From NCBI RefSeq assembly GCF_014647415.1, contig NZ_BMPD01000001.1, positions 186,001 through 250,000 of the forward strand: a stretch of DNA of 64,000 nt, in the 5' to 3' direction. Positions 25,894 through 34,364 of this stretch are shown here, piece by piece; positions within the stretch are counted from its first letter, which is position 1, and each line of letters opens with the position of its first letter. Source of the DNA: Haloarcula sebkhae (lineage in GTDB: Archaea; Halobacteriota; Halobacteria; Halobacteriales; Haloarculaceae). A program made the position numbers and the translations under genes. The notes beneath the pieces are model-generated. The model worked only from the letters and a program-made list of their open reading frames with translations. It did no database searches and had not been told where the DNA came from.

Positions 25894-26355
25894 ATGCTTT
25901 TTCCGCCGGCAGACGCCGGTATTTCTGTGGTCGACTCCCGATTCGTCTCCGACCGACCTCGACTCCTGTTGGCCGCCGCCACCGCTGTCGCCGCCGTTGC
26001 GACGGCCGGCAGCCTCTATCTCTCGCTTGGCCTCGGATTGACGCCTTGCCGGCTCTGCTGGTACCAGCGAATCCTAATGTACCCGCTGGTAGTCATTCTC
26101 GGCGTCGCCGCCATCGAACGCCGACCCGGTGTCATCCGGACGGCGCTGCCGCTTGCCGTGCCGGGTGCCGCCATCGCGGCCTACCACTCCTGGCTGCAGG
26201 TGAGCCAGACGACCTGTGGCATCGGGGCGATCAGCTGTGCACAGATTCAGTACCGCGTACTCGGCCTGACAGTGCCGAACCTCTCGCTGGTGGCGTTCGT
26301 ACTTGTGACCGGGCTGGTCGCTGCGGCCGCGCGACCGTCTGGCAGTCAGTTCTGA
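25894..26355 (+). CDS. dsbB: DsbB-family disulfide bond formation protein
   Basis: A 153-residue membrane protein with four hydrophobic segments and the two DsbB cysteine pairs. The first is TPCRLCWYQRILMYP, the classical CxxC with Arg near the quinone site. The second is TTCGIGAISCAQ in the second external loop. DsbB-type proteins reoxidise DsbA by passing electrons to quinone; the DsbA-like lipoprotein at 10795-11451 is a plausible partner although unlinked. The start was placed at the ATG 25894. A GTG at 25927 would remove 11 residues and is also acceptable, whereas the longer upstream frame reads through another gene's complement. Confidence 0.9.
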   Translation: MLFPPADAGISVVDSRFVSDRPRLLLAAATAVAAVATAGSLYLSLGLGLTPCRLCWYQRILMYPLVVILGVAAIERRPGVIRTALPLAVPGAAIAAYHSWLQVSQTTCGIGAISCAQIQYRVLGLTVPNLSLVAFVLVTGLVAAAARPSGSQF

Positions 26356-26448
26356 TTCGCGGGAACAAGAAAGCCAGTGAGCGGCCGATACCGGACAGCC
26401 TTCGCCGGGACCGCGCCCCTTTTTCGGGTTGCCCGACGTGGCTCCGAT

Positions 26449-27480
26449 ATGGAGTACACCAGACTCGGTTCGACCGGAACGACGGTTTCACAGCTGTGTT
26501 TCGGTACCTGGCGCTTCGGCCGGGAAACGGGCGGCGTCGTCGAGACCGACCGCGAGGAGGCCCACGAACTGCTCGATGCGGCGTGGGAGCGCGGCATCAA
26601 CTTCATCGACACTGCCAACGTCTACGGCAATCCAAACGGGACTAGCGAGGAGTACATCGGCGAGTGGCTCGATGACTACGACCGCGAGGACTTCGTCATC
26701 GCCTCGAAGGTGTACTTCCCCTTTGACGGCCGCGGCGAGCCCGGTCCCAACGACTCCGGGCTCGGTCGCAAGCACATCCGCGCCCAGATTGAGGGGACGC
26801 TGGACCGCCTCGATACGGACTATCTCGACCTCTACTACATCCACCGCTGGGACGAGCACAGCGACATCGAGGAGACGCTGTCGACACTCGACGACCTCGT
26901 CCACGAGGGGAAGGTCCACCATCTCGGCGCGTCGACGATGGCCGCCTGGCAGTTGACCAAAGCCCTCTGGAAGAGCGACGTCGAGGACTACGAGCGCTTC
27001 GAGGTGACCCAGCCGCTGTTCCACGCCGGCTACCGCGACGACGTGAAAGACTACCTCGATGTGTGTGCCGACCAGGACATGGCCGTCTGTCCGTACTCGC
27101 CGCTGGCCGGCGGCTTCCTCACGGGCAAGTACGAGCGCACAGACGACGACGACCCGACGGCCTTCGAAGGGCCGGAAGGCTCGCGGGGCTCGCTGTCCAA
27201 CCGCTTCGAGGACTTCTACCTCTCCGAGCGCGGCTGGCACGTCCTCGACGAACTCCGCGCTGTCGCGGACGAACTCGACGCCACGCCCGCACAGGTCGCG
27301 CTCCGCTGGCTCATCGAACAGCCGGACTTCACCTGCGTCCCCATCGTCGGCGCTCGCACTGTCGACCAGCTCGATGAGAACGTCGGTGCGACGGACATCT
27401 CGCTGTCCGACGAGCAGTTCAACCGGATCGTGAGCGCCCGCTACGCCGAGGACGGCGAGCGCTGGGGCCATCGAGCGTAA
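26449..27480 (+). CDS. aldo/keto reductase family oxidoreductase
   Basis: A 343-residue TIM-barrel NADP-dependent reductase. The catalytic tetrad can be traced as Asp in FIDTANVYGNPNG, Tyr in the same segment, Lys in VIASKVYF and His in YLDLYYIHRWDEHSDIEETL. The C-terminal NADP-binding stretch is PDFTCVPIVGARTVDQLDENVGA. The start at 26449 gives MEYTRLGSTGTTVSQLCFGTW, the canonical family N-terminus, so the 24-residue upstream extension was dropped. It resembles the YajO/potassium-channel-beta-like group of unknown natural substrate. It is likely monocistronic. Confidence 0.92.
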   Translation: MEYTRLGSTGTTVSQLCFGTWRFGRETGGVVETDREEAHELLDAAWERGINFIDTANVYGNPNGTSEEYIGEWLDDYDREDFVIASKVYFPFDGRGEPGPNDSGLGRKHIRAQIEGTLDRLDTDYLDLYYIHRWDEHSDIEETLSTLDDLVHEGKVHHLGASTMAAWQLTKALWKSDVEDYERFEVTQPLFHAGYRDDVKDYLDVCADQDMAVCPYSPLAGGFLTGKYERTDDDDPTAFEGPEGSRGSLSNRFEDFYLSERGWHVLDELRAVADELDATPAQVALRWLIEQPDFTCVPIVGARTVDQLDENVGATDISLSDEQFNRIVSARYAEDGERWGHRA

Positions 27481-27591
27481 TTGGGAGACGAACTGACAGA
27501 ACCACGCTGGAGGCGGGACACGCGCTTGTCACCCCGGGAACGTTCGATCTAATTCCGGCCGAGGAGGATTTCCGGCCGACTACTGATAGCT

Positions 27592-28905
27592 TTACGACGC
27601 TGATTTGCTGGCCCTGTCACCAGATACAGCTCCTGTTTCAGGTGCAATCTCGCCCAACAGCCAGACCGCTCCGCCAGTGACGAGAAACAGGCCGCCAAGC
27701 GCTGCGACTGTCGTGGTCGCCGTGGTTGCATCCGCCAGCATCCCAGCAGCAAGTGCCAGTGGCGTCCGGAGCAGCATATTCAACATCGACACCGCGGAGA
27801 GCAACGTCGCCCGTCCGACCGCCTCGACATGGTCATTGATGTATCCGTTAGCGATCGGCTGGACCAGCGACTTCGCAGTTCGCATCGTCGCGAACGCCGG
27901 GAGTGCCGCAAGCGCGATCCACAGCGGTATCACGAGCGCGACGGCGGTCAGAACTGGCACGGCGACGACGGCTCTGCGGACCCCGAGACGGTCCTCAATT
28001 GTGCCGGCGTAGTAGCCGCCAGCGGATGACACTGCTGTCAGGACGGCGTACAGCACCCCCAGTCCGAGGGCAAGTGCCGCGCCGGCCTCGCCTGCTCGCG
28101 CCGCCGCGATCGGCCCACCAGCGGGAACCTGAACGCCGATAGCGGTGGCGTACGGCCCCAGTGTCTCGACGACCATCGGCTGGACGTAGGTGCTGGAAAC
28201 GCCCAAAACGGCATAGAACAGCCCGATGTACAGGATCAGTGCCCGAAGCGGCGGTCGAGCCAGATACGTGTAGATGACGGAGACGGTTTCCAGTGGATCG
28301 AGACGGTCGGCGGAGTTCCCGTCATCACCCCGGGCAGCGTACTGGCGATTTTTCGGCAGTGAGAGCAGGCTGAGGAAGCCGAGACTGTTGAAACCGATCG
28401 CAGCAACGAACGGATAGCTCGGGTGCAACCCGTACAGCAGGCCACCGACAACCATCGATACCGCTGCAGTCCACTTCTGCACTGCGTCGCCCCGGCCACG
28501 GATATGACTGAACTGCCTACTATCGAGTCGTTCAGTGAGCGTATCGTACAGCCACGCATCCATGCTACCCGAGCGTAACGTCAGCGACAGCGCCCACAGT
28601 GCATAGAGGAAGGCGTACCAGAGGAAACCCGACGCGAGAACGAAGCCCGCGAGGGAGACAACGGTGAACAGCACGCTGAGAAGGAGGCTCGCACGCCGCC
28701 CGAGCCTGTCACCGACGTAGCCTGTTGGGATCTCGCCGACGACAGATAACCCTGAGTAGGTCGCTGAGAGGATACCGACCTGTGTGAACGTCAGCGTTCG
28801 CAGGAGAAACAGAGTGAAAACAGGAGTGATAAATCCGACAGCGATCGTGGCACGGTACAGATAGTACCGGCGCACTAACCCACAGTCGGATACCGATCGG
28901 AACAT
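27592..28905 (-). CDS. major facilitator superfamily transporter
   Basis: A 437-residue permease with about 12 hydrophobic segments. The MFS loop 2-3 signature appears as GEIPTGYVGDRLGRRASLL near residue 57, with a matching motif at the second half (YYAGTIEDRLGVRRAVVAV). The central loop carries an acidic, charged insert (NRQYAARGDDGNSADRLDPLET). It belongs to the drug/solute efflux-like part of the family but the substrate cannot be inferred. The gene stands alone, with 111 bases to the aldo/keto reductase (convergent) and 122 to nth. Confidence 0.88.
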   Translation of the reverse strand: MFRSVSDCGLVRRYYLYRATIAVGFITPVFTLFLLRTLTFTQVGILSATYSGLSVVGEIPTGYVGDRLGRRASLLLSVLFTVVSLAGFVLASGFLWYAFLYALWALSLTLRSGSMDAWLYDTLTERLDSRQFSHIRGRGDAVQKWTAAVSMVVGGLLYGLHPSYPFVAAIGFNSLGFLSLLSLPKNRQYAARGDDGNSADRLDPLETVSVIYTYLARPPLRALILYIGLFYAVLGVSSTYVQPMVVETLGPYATAIGVQVPAGGPIAAARAGEAGAALALGLGVLYAVLTAVSSAGGYYAGTIEDRLGVRRAVVAVPVLTAVALVIPLWIALAALPAFATMRTAKSLVQPIANGYINDHVEAVGRATLLSAVSMLNMLLRTPLALAAGMLADATTATTTVAALGGLFLVTGGAVWLLGEIAPETGAVSGDRASKSAS

Positions 28906-29027
28906 ACGAATGCTGTCACTTTCGGGGGACTAAGATCCTTCCTGAAACGCACTTCTGTTTGATTTCTAACGGGAAGAAGTAGCGATCAGCACACACCGGC
29001 CGTACCGACAGTATACTCTGAAGCGCG

Positions 29028-29864
29028 TCAGACAGTTTCCGAGGGTTCGACGACCTCATCAGTGGACGGATACACGCCGACCTGATCGCAGTGGCCCGCC
29101 AGCGGGCACGCATCGGGGTCGTCCAGACAGGCCGGTTTTCTGGCAGAGCAGTACTCCCTGCCGAACTGAATCATCGCAGTATGGCCGAACCCGCACTTCT
29201 CCGCGGGCACGTCGCGCTCCAGATACTCACGGACGGTCTCGTGGTCGGCGTCGGCCGGGGCCAGTCCCATCCGGCGGGCGATGCGGTGGACGTGCGTGTC
29301 CACGGGAAACACGCCGCCGCGACCGCCCGCGAACAACAGGACGCAGTCGGCGGTCTTCGGACCGACACCGTTCATGTCGAGCAGTGTCGACCGCACCGCC
29401 TCGGGGTCGCTCTCTCTGACGAACTCGTCGAAGCCCGATTCGCCGCCGTACTCCTCGCAGATGCGCTGTGCCAGTGCGATGATGCGCTCGGATTTCTGGT
29501 TGTACAGCCCGGCCGAGGAGATAGTTTCAGCGAGTTCGGGCTGGTCGGCGTCGGCCAGTGCGCGGGCGAGGTCCGTCCCGCCAGCGTCCCTCTCGCTGGT
29601 CGCATCTCCATCGCCGCCATACCGCGCCATCAGTTCGTCGTGGGCGGGCTGGCTCGCTTTGTCGGATGTGTTCTGACTGAGAATCGTCCGGACGAGGCAC
29701 TCGAAGGCGTCCCGGCCGCCGTAGGTCTTCGTCCAGTACATCTCGCCGAGACGGTCGACGACGGCTTCGGCTCGCGTCCCCGCCGTCTCCGGGTCGAACG
29801 TTGCCGACTGGCCACCGCCAGCGGTCCCGCCGCTGATGTTCTCCGCTGGTTCCTCGTCGTTCAT
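29028..29864 (-). CDS. nth: endonuclease III (DNA glycosylase/AP lyase)
   Basis: A 278-residue HhH-GPD glycosylase that removes oxidised pyrimidines and nicks at abasic sites. The helix-hairpin-helix is LLDMNGVGPKTADCVLLF with the catalytic Lys in GPKTAD. The catalytic Asp is in FPVDTHVHRIARRMG. The 4Fe-4S loop is C-x6-C-x6-C-x5-C (EYCSARKPAC, then LDDPDAC, PLAGHC), four residues longer in the middle than the usual C-x6-C-x2-C-x5-C. An acidic insert (GGDGDATSERDAGGTDL) is a halophilic addition. The ATG at 29864 was chosen because upstream codons lack family similarity. Confidence 0.92.
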   Translation of the reverse strand: MNDEEPAENISGGTAGGGQSATFDPETAGTRAEAVVDRLGEMYWTKTYGGRDAFECLVRTILSQNTSDKASQPAHDELMARYGGDGDATSERDAGGTDLARALADADQPELAETISSAGLYNQKSERIIALAQRICEEYGGESGFDEFVRESDPEAVRSTLLDMNGVGPKTADCVLLFAGGRGGVFPVDTHVHRIARRMGLAPADADHETVREYLERDVPAEKCGFGHTAMIQFGREYCSARKPACLDDPDACPLAGHCDQVGVYPSTDEVVEPSETV

Positions 29865-30303
29865 ACCGGGTGCCAAGGCTGGGACCGACAAAACGCCTGT
29901 CCCGAAAGTCGGTCGCAGCGCAGACGAAGCGTACACCGGCGGCTGGCGAGAATCGGTGATTCCAGTGTGGTCCACAGCAAAGGACCTGAAATGGGGCGTC
30001 CTTGGGGCGAGACGCCCACGGGACAGACACGAAAAGCTCGTGGCGTGCGGCGACGGGCTATGCCCACGGTGGCCGTCGCCGCGAAAGATGGTCGAGACTG
30101 ACAGGTCAGTACACCCTCACGTCCTGACTCTCACCTCCTGTCGGGCGGCGTTTGCGCGGACGACAGGGACGGCAGTACCCGACTCGCTACGGCGACAAAT
30201 ATCCCGCCTCGAAGTGGCCTGTGCGTCCGGCATACAATTGTTTAGGCTACCCTAAAACACAAAAAGCCACCGGTTTCTAGGCGGGCCAAAAAGATGGTGT
30301 CGA
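29865..30303 (-). ncRNA. 439-bp intergenic region with strong hairpins and an iron-type box; candidate structured RNA
   Basis: No convincing ORF on either strand. Four perfect stems stand in a row: 29994-30000 with 30011-30017 (GGGCGTC), 30028-30032 with 30038-30042 (CACGA), 30047-30056 with 30073-30082 (GCGGCGACGG, ten pairs) and 30097-30102 with 30105-30110 (ACTGAC). A DtxR-type palindrome at 30241-30256 lies beyond them and would be upstream if the transcript is on the minus strand, heading towards nth. Strand, ends and even transcription are inferred. I checked by eye for RNase P and SRP RNA core motifs and did not find them. Confidence 0.35.
30241..30256. promoter_or_regulatory. DtxR/SirR-type iron box, downstream copy
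   Basis: TTTAGG-CTAC-CCTAAA, a perfect 6+6 inverted repeat with the TTAGG-N4-CCTAA core known for DtxR-family metal repressors. It lies 48 bases past the stop of the copper-domain lipoprotein gene and has no recognised gene start nearby, so it may control an unannotated transcript. Confidence 0.6.
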
Positions 30304-32772
30304 TTACTCCTCGACGATGACGGTGCCAGCCATCCCTGCAGCCTCGTGCGGAATGCAGACGTAGGCGTGCTCGCCGGCCGTTTCGAACGTGTGAACGTAA
30401 CTCTGGCCGGACTGAACGGCCCCCTTGCCGTTCTCCCAGCCCTCGCGTGCAGCCGACTCGCTTTCGAACCCACCGGAGGCCCAGTACGCCGCGTCCTCCG
30501 GGAGGTCTTCTTCAACAGCGGTGACCGAGTGCGCTTCGCCGCCGACGTGTTTCCAGGCGACCGTGTCACCAACGCTGACCGTGAGTTCCTCGGGCGCGAA
30601 CGCCACTGCTTCCATGTCGACGACGTGGTCGGCGTCCTCGGGAACGCCCTTGACGACGTTCGGGCCGCCGGACAGCGACGACTCGGTGTCTTCGGACTCC
30701 TCGCTGCCGTGGCCTCCGGATCCGCTCGGGGCGCTGTCGACAGCACCGACAACAGCGAACTGCGCGGTTCGCGTGGCATCCGCAAGCACTGTCGGATTGC
30801 CGTCGCCGTTCGTGAGTCCCTTCGAGTAGTCGCTCAGCGCAGCCTCGAAGTTCTCGTAGGCGTCGTGGTCAGCTTCCTCCAGCATCTCGTGGACTTGCGC
30901 TTCCTCGAAGGTTGCGAAGATGTCCTGCACGATGGCCGCCGCGGCCTCCCCGTTGCCGCCGGCGCTCCCGGCGATGGCGTACGCCGCCGCGATGGCCTCG
31001 TCGTTGAACGCCGTCGCCGCGGCAGTGACATCCCCGCCGTCCGCAGCCGCGGAGCGAACGTCGGTAAGCGTCGATTCGAAGCTTTCGTACGTTTCCTCGT
31101 CGGCCTCTTCCAGCGCTTCGTGGAAGCCCGCCGCGCCGCTCTCGAAGTGAGCGAAGGTGTCCTGAATGACGGTCGCCGCGCGGTCGGTTTCTGACAGCGC
31201 CGCGAGTCCGGCCGCGTCGAAGGCCCGGCCGATCATGTAGTCCGCCTCCGCACCGCTGGCGACGGCCGTCGACAGGGCTGACTCGAAGTCAAGCAGGGCC
31301 TGCTGGACCCCATCGTGGTGGGTCGCCACAGCCTCGCTGTCGTCGTTCTCGTAAGCCGACTGTAGCGAGGTGAGGTGCTCCTCCTCGAAGCGGTGGTAGA
31401 GGTCCTCACTCTCGTGTTCCATCGTCTCGTGGAAGCCGAGTTCGTTCTCCTCGAAGCGGGCGAACACGTCCGAGACGATAGTCGCCGCGCTGTCGGCGTC
31501 ACCGAGGCGATACAGTTCGCGGGCGTCCGCGATACGGGCGCGGAAGAACGCCGACTCCAGCGCCGCGCGGGCGTCCTCGCCGCCGACCAGCGCTTCGATA
31601 CCGGTGACAAGATTCGTATCGACCGTTTCGGTGGCGTTGTCGATACCGTCCGCGTTCCCGTTCCCGATAGCGCTGGAGAGGTCATCCAGCCCGCCCTCGA
31701 ATGCCTCGTAGGCTTCGCCGTCGGCCTCCTCCAGCGCGTCGTGTGCGTTCGCCCCCTCGAAGTGAGCGAAGACGTTCTCGACGGCGGTCGACGCTGCATC
31801 GGTCCCGTCGTTGGCAGCGAGCCAGTCTGCGTCGGCGACGCGAGCACGGTAGCTGTTCAGCGTGACCGTGTGCGCGTACGCCTGTCCGGGACCGCCGGCG
31901 GACGCGAGCGCGGCCGCATCCCAGCCACGGGCCTGCATCGTCGCGAGGTGGCCCGCGCCAGCGACCGACGCTTCCTGAACCAGTGCATAGGCGCCCGAAA
32001 CGGTCGCATCGAGCGCGGCACGGGCCTGTTCAGTGACGCCGCTTGCCTCTTCATTGCCCGCGGCGGAACCGATGCCGGCCAGTGCGTTCTCGAAGGCTTC
32101 GTATGACTCCGCGTCCGCCTCCTCGATCTGGCTGTACACCAGTGCGTCCTCGAACGCGGTCATCGTCTCCTCCGCGATAGTGGCGGCTCCCTCGTAAGCG
32201 CCCAGCGTCCCAGCCATGGCAGCATTGCTCGCTCGACTACCCAGCAAGAGCAGGTCCAGCACTCTGGTGGCCTGCTGTCCGGCAGCGGCCTGCTGGGCCG
32301 TCTGGAGGTGGCCCGACGCCTCGTCTGCGGCCGAGGCGGCTCCGGACACGTCGCCCTCTGACAGCGACGACTGGACCGCCCCGAGGGCATCCTCGAACCC
32401 CTCGTATGCTGACTCGGATGTAGATTCAAGCTGTTCGTGGGCCCCGTACTCACCGGACGCGCCTTCGAACCGGGCGAAAACGCTCTGGGCGACACTCGCC
32501 CCTGCACCGGGTGCGCCGGCCCGGCCCAGCGCGACAGCGTCGTACAGCCGCGCCCGGTAGACATTCCACTCGGTCGCGACAGCAGTCATCGGTCCGGCCG
32601 AGACGCTGCTTTCGCCGCTATCGTCGGTTTCCGTAGCCGTTACCTGTTCTGTTGCTGCTTCAGTATCAGCTGACGCCGTGTTCGAGTCGGACGACCCCAC
32701 CCCTGGACACCCGGCGAGCAGTCCCGTCGCAGCGATCCCCACCGTCTTCAGCAAGTCACGTCTCTGTGGCAT
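30304..32772 (-). CDS. iron-box-controlled lipoprotein: six helical repeats plus halocyanin-type copper domain
   Basis: An 822-residue exported protein. MPQRRDLLKTVGIAATGLLAGCPG is a Tat signal with lipobox LLAGC. Six repeats of roughly 105 residues follow. Their cores (96-131, 202-231, 332-363, 434-471, 538-571, 616-647) share the pattern VFAHFE...HEALEEADEEAYEAFE. Five of the six keep a His followed four residues later by Glu (H112, H344, H448, H551, H628); repeat 2 lacks the His. Residues ~705-822 are a type I copper domain with ligands H748, C806, H809 and M814. I believe the repeats belong to a haloarchaeal domain of unknown function (DUF5059, from memory). A DtxR-type box overlaps its expected transcription start, so iron starvation probably induces it. 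A role in iron binding, reduction or uptake is inference. Confidence 0.85.
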   Translation of the reverse strand: MPQRRDLLKTVGIAATGLLAGCPGVGSSDSNTASADTEAATEQVTATETDDSGESSVSAGPMTAVATEWNVYRARLYDAVALGRAGAPGAGASVAQSVFARFEGASGEYGAHEQLESTSESAYEGFEDALGAVQSSLSEGDVSGAASAADEASGHLQTAQQAAAGQQATRVLDLLLLGSRASNAAMAGTLGAYEGAATIAEETMTAFEDALVYSQIEEADAESYEAFENALAGIGSAAGNEEASGVTEQARAALDATVSGAYALVQEASVAGAGHLATMQARGWDAAALASAGGPGQAYAHTVTLNSYRARVADADWLAANDGTDAASTAVENVFAHFEGANAHDALEEADGEAYEAFEGGLDDLSSAIGNGNADGIDNATETVDTNLVTGIEALVGGEDARAALESAFFRARIADARELYRLGDADSAATIVSDVFARFEENELGFHETMEHESEDLYHRFEEEHLTSLQSAYENDDSEAVATHHDGVQQALLDFESALSTAVASGAEADYMIGRAFDAAGLAALSETDRAATVIQDTFAHFESGAAGFHEALEEADEETYESFESTLTDVRSAAADGGDVTAAATAFNDEAIAAAYAIAGSAGGNGEAAAAIVQDIFATFEEAQVHEMLEEADHDAYENFEAALSDYSKGLTNGDGNPTVLADATRTAQFAVVGAVDSAPSGSGGHGSEESEDTESSLSGGPNVVKGVPEDADHVVDMEAVAFAPEELTVSVGDTVAWKHVGGEAHSVTAVEEDLPEDAAYWASGGFESESAAREGWENGKGAVQSGQSYVHTFETAGEHAYVCIPHEAAGMAGTVIVEE

Positions 32773-32780
32773 ACAGACGA

Positions 32781-32794
32781 TTAGGTTCGCCTAA
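32781..32794 (-). promoter_or_regulatory. DtxR/SirR-type iron box, promoter copy
   Basis: TTAGG-TTCG-CCTAA, perfect 5+5 inverted repeat, 9-22 bases upstream of the lipoprotein start. A TATA-like CTTAAG at about 32800 precedes it, so the box covers the expected transcription start, the usual place for a repressor site. Confidence 0.65.
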
Positions 32795-32851
32795 AAGACT
32801 TAAGCCCACCGATCTTTTGGCGTCCCTAAACCGCAAGACAGTGACTGGTTA

Positions 32852-33628
32852 TTACAGCGACAGGTCCACAGCGTCCCCGGTACTGACGCCGAACGCTTCG
32901 TCGCCGCGGCCGCGGTTGACGGCGAGTTCGACGTTCCCGTGGCTGCCGACGGTGACGAGTCGCTGACCTCGGTCGACGGCGGCGTAGGCTCGGCGGACTG
33001 GGGCCTCGACCCCGTCGACTGCGACCGTCGCGCCGAACTGATTCGCGAGGAACTTGCCGGGAACGTTCGTCACGGCGTTCCCGAAGTCATCGACGACGAG
33101 GACCTCGCCGGTCGCTCCATCACCCTCGACTGCGGCCGCCGGGAACTGGAGGTCGATGTAGTCGTCGGTGGGGGTGGCTTCGGGCCGGGTTTGGAGATTG
33201 TCGACGCCAGTGTCGTGGACGGCCGCTGCGGCGGGCGCGAATACGTCCCGCCCGTGGAAGGTCGTACTCGCCGGGTCGTCGTAGGCCCAGGTGAACACCT
33301 CGAACGCGTCCGGGGCGTCGGTCTCGTTTGCAGCCAGTTCACGGGCGACCGGCAGGAGGACGCCGTTGTCAGGCCCCACGAGCGCGTGGTCGCCCGTGCG
33401 GACGATGATGGCGTCCCTATCGGTCCCGACGCCCGGGTCGACGACGACACAGTGAACTGCCGGTGGGAAGTACGGGAGCGTCTGTGTGAGCCAGAAGGCC
33501 GCTGCTCGCACGTCCTGCCGTGGAAAATCGTGGGCGATATCCTCGATACGCGCATCGGTCACCTGACAGATGACGCCTTTCATCGCGGCCGGGTAGGGAG
33601 ACCCGAAGTCTGAACTCAGCGTAATCAT
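32852..33628 (-). CDS. SAM hydroxide adenosyltransferase / SAM hydrolase (DUF62 family)
   Basis: A 258-residue two-domain protein of the DUF62 family, which hydrolyses S-adenosylmethionine to adenosine and methionine and is related to fluorinases. Family motifs seen are ITLSSDFGSPYPAAMKGV at the N-terminus, CVVVDPGVGTDRDAI, LVGPDNGVLLPV, TFHGRDVFAPAAAAV and, in the C-terminal domain, VDDFGNAVTNVP. The start at 33628 shares its A with the stop of nadM (TGATG), so the two are coupled. The longer frame upstream runs through nadM and was rejected. It may remove excess or damaged SAM; the physiological role is unresolved. Confidence 0.92.
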   Translation of the reverse strand: MITLSSDFGSPYPAAMKGVICQVTDARIEDIAHDFPRQDVRAAAFWLTQTLPYFPPAVHCVVVDPGVGTDRDAIIVRTGDHALVGPDNGVLLPVARELAANETDAPDAFEVFTWAYDDPASTTFHGRDVFAPAAAAVHDTGVDNLQTRPEATPTDDYIDLQFPAAAVEGDGATGEVLVVDDFGNAVTNVPGKFLANQFGATVAVDGVEAPVRRAYAAVDRGQRLVTVGSHGNVELAVNRGRGDEAFGVSTGDAVDLSL

Positions 33629-34194
33629 CAGTCGTCGAGGTCGTCGAGCGATTCGGGGACTGATTCGCCCGTGGCGGCGTACCGTTCGAGCGAGTCGCTG
33701 TCGGAGACGTGCTGGAGCCGCTTGATGCCGTGAATCTCCTCGATGACTTCCACGACTGACGACGGGACCCGGTCGCGCCAGGATTCGTCGTCGATCATCC
33801 GCTGGCGGATCTCGCTGCCCTCCAGCCGGTCGCGGTCGAACATCGGCGACTGGCGGACTTCGATGCCGGCCTCCTCGAACAGGCGGACCACCAGCGGATT
33901 GTTCGAGTACGCCACGTCGAAGTCCGGACACATGCTTTCGACATGGCTTACCCAGACAGCGTTGCGATTGATGTCCTCTAGAGGCACGACGTAGGTCGTC
34001 AGGTCGTACTCCGCGACGGCCTTCGTGATCATCATGATCCGCTCACCAGCGGTAAAGGGGTCGTGTGTGGTGTGTGAATCGTCGGCGCTTCCGATACCCA
34101 GAACGAGCTCGTCGACTTCCTCCGAAATCCGCTCGACCATCGAGTGATGGCCGTTGTGGTAGGGCTGGAAGCGACCGATGTAGAACCCACGCAT
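33628..34194 (-). CDS. nadM: nicotinamide-nucleotide adenylyltransferase, archaeal NadM
   Basis: A 188-residue nucleotidyltransferase that makes NAD from NMN and ATP. The motifs are RGFYIGRFQPYHNGHHSMVERI at the N-terminus (HxGH class, here HNGH) and the ISSxxIR-like DRLEGSEIRQRMI near residue 130. A conserved GSADDSHTTHDPFTAGER segment lies between. The ATG at 34194 was chosen because the motif then begins at residue 2-3. A GGTTT-GAT-AAACC palindrome 20 bases upstream overlaps the TATA region. It is coupled to the SAM hydrolase gene downstream and divergent from lonB. Confidence 0.94.
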   Translation of the reverse strand: MRGFYIGRFQPYHNGHHSMVERISEEVDELVLGIGSADDSHTTHDPFTAGERIMMITKAVAEYDLTTYVVPLEDINRNAVWVSHVESMCPDFDVAYSNNPLVVRLFEEAGIEVRQSPMFDRDRLEGSEIRQRMIDDESWRDRVPSSVVEVIEEIHGIKRLQHVSDSDSLERYAATGESVPESLDDLDD

Positions 34195-34213
34195 ATTCCC
34201 CAGTGGGTGTGGT

Positions 34214-34226
34214 GGTTTGATAAACC
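34214..34226 (-). promoter_or_regulatory. palindrome over the nadM promoter
   Basis: GGTTT (34214-34218), GAT, AAACC (34222-34226). The centre reads TTTATC on the minus strand, about 25 bases before the nadM ATG, so the palindrome covers the likely TATA box. Either a repressor site or chance symmetry of a TATA element. Confidence 0.4.
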
Positions 34227-34364
34227 CGACGACGCGGTACTGCGGAAATACAGACCCACCCAATTCGGGCGCTGTACTGCGGTTTCAGGGGTGTTGCAAC
34301 AACCGACACGGGGAGAAAGTATATCAGTCGACAGGCCTTCCGTGAGTATGTTAGCAACGTTTGT

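Noticed and set aside
29836-30255. A 139-codon plus-strand open frame between nth and the copper-domain lipoprotein
   Set aside because: It starts inside nth on the opposite strand, is rich in Arg and poor in acidic residues unlike halophile proteins, has no promoter and covers the hairpin region.
33629-33931. A 101-residue N-terminal extension of the SAM hydrolase frame
   Set aside because: It is Arg-rich, lies over nadM in another frame and precedes the canonical ITLSSDFG start; the ATG at 33628 couples exactly to the nadM stop.
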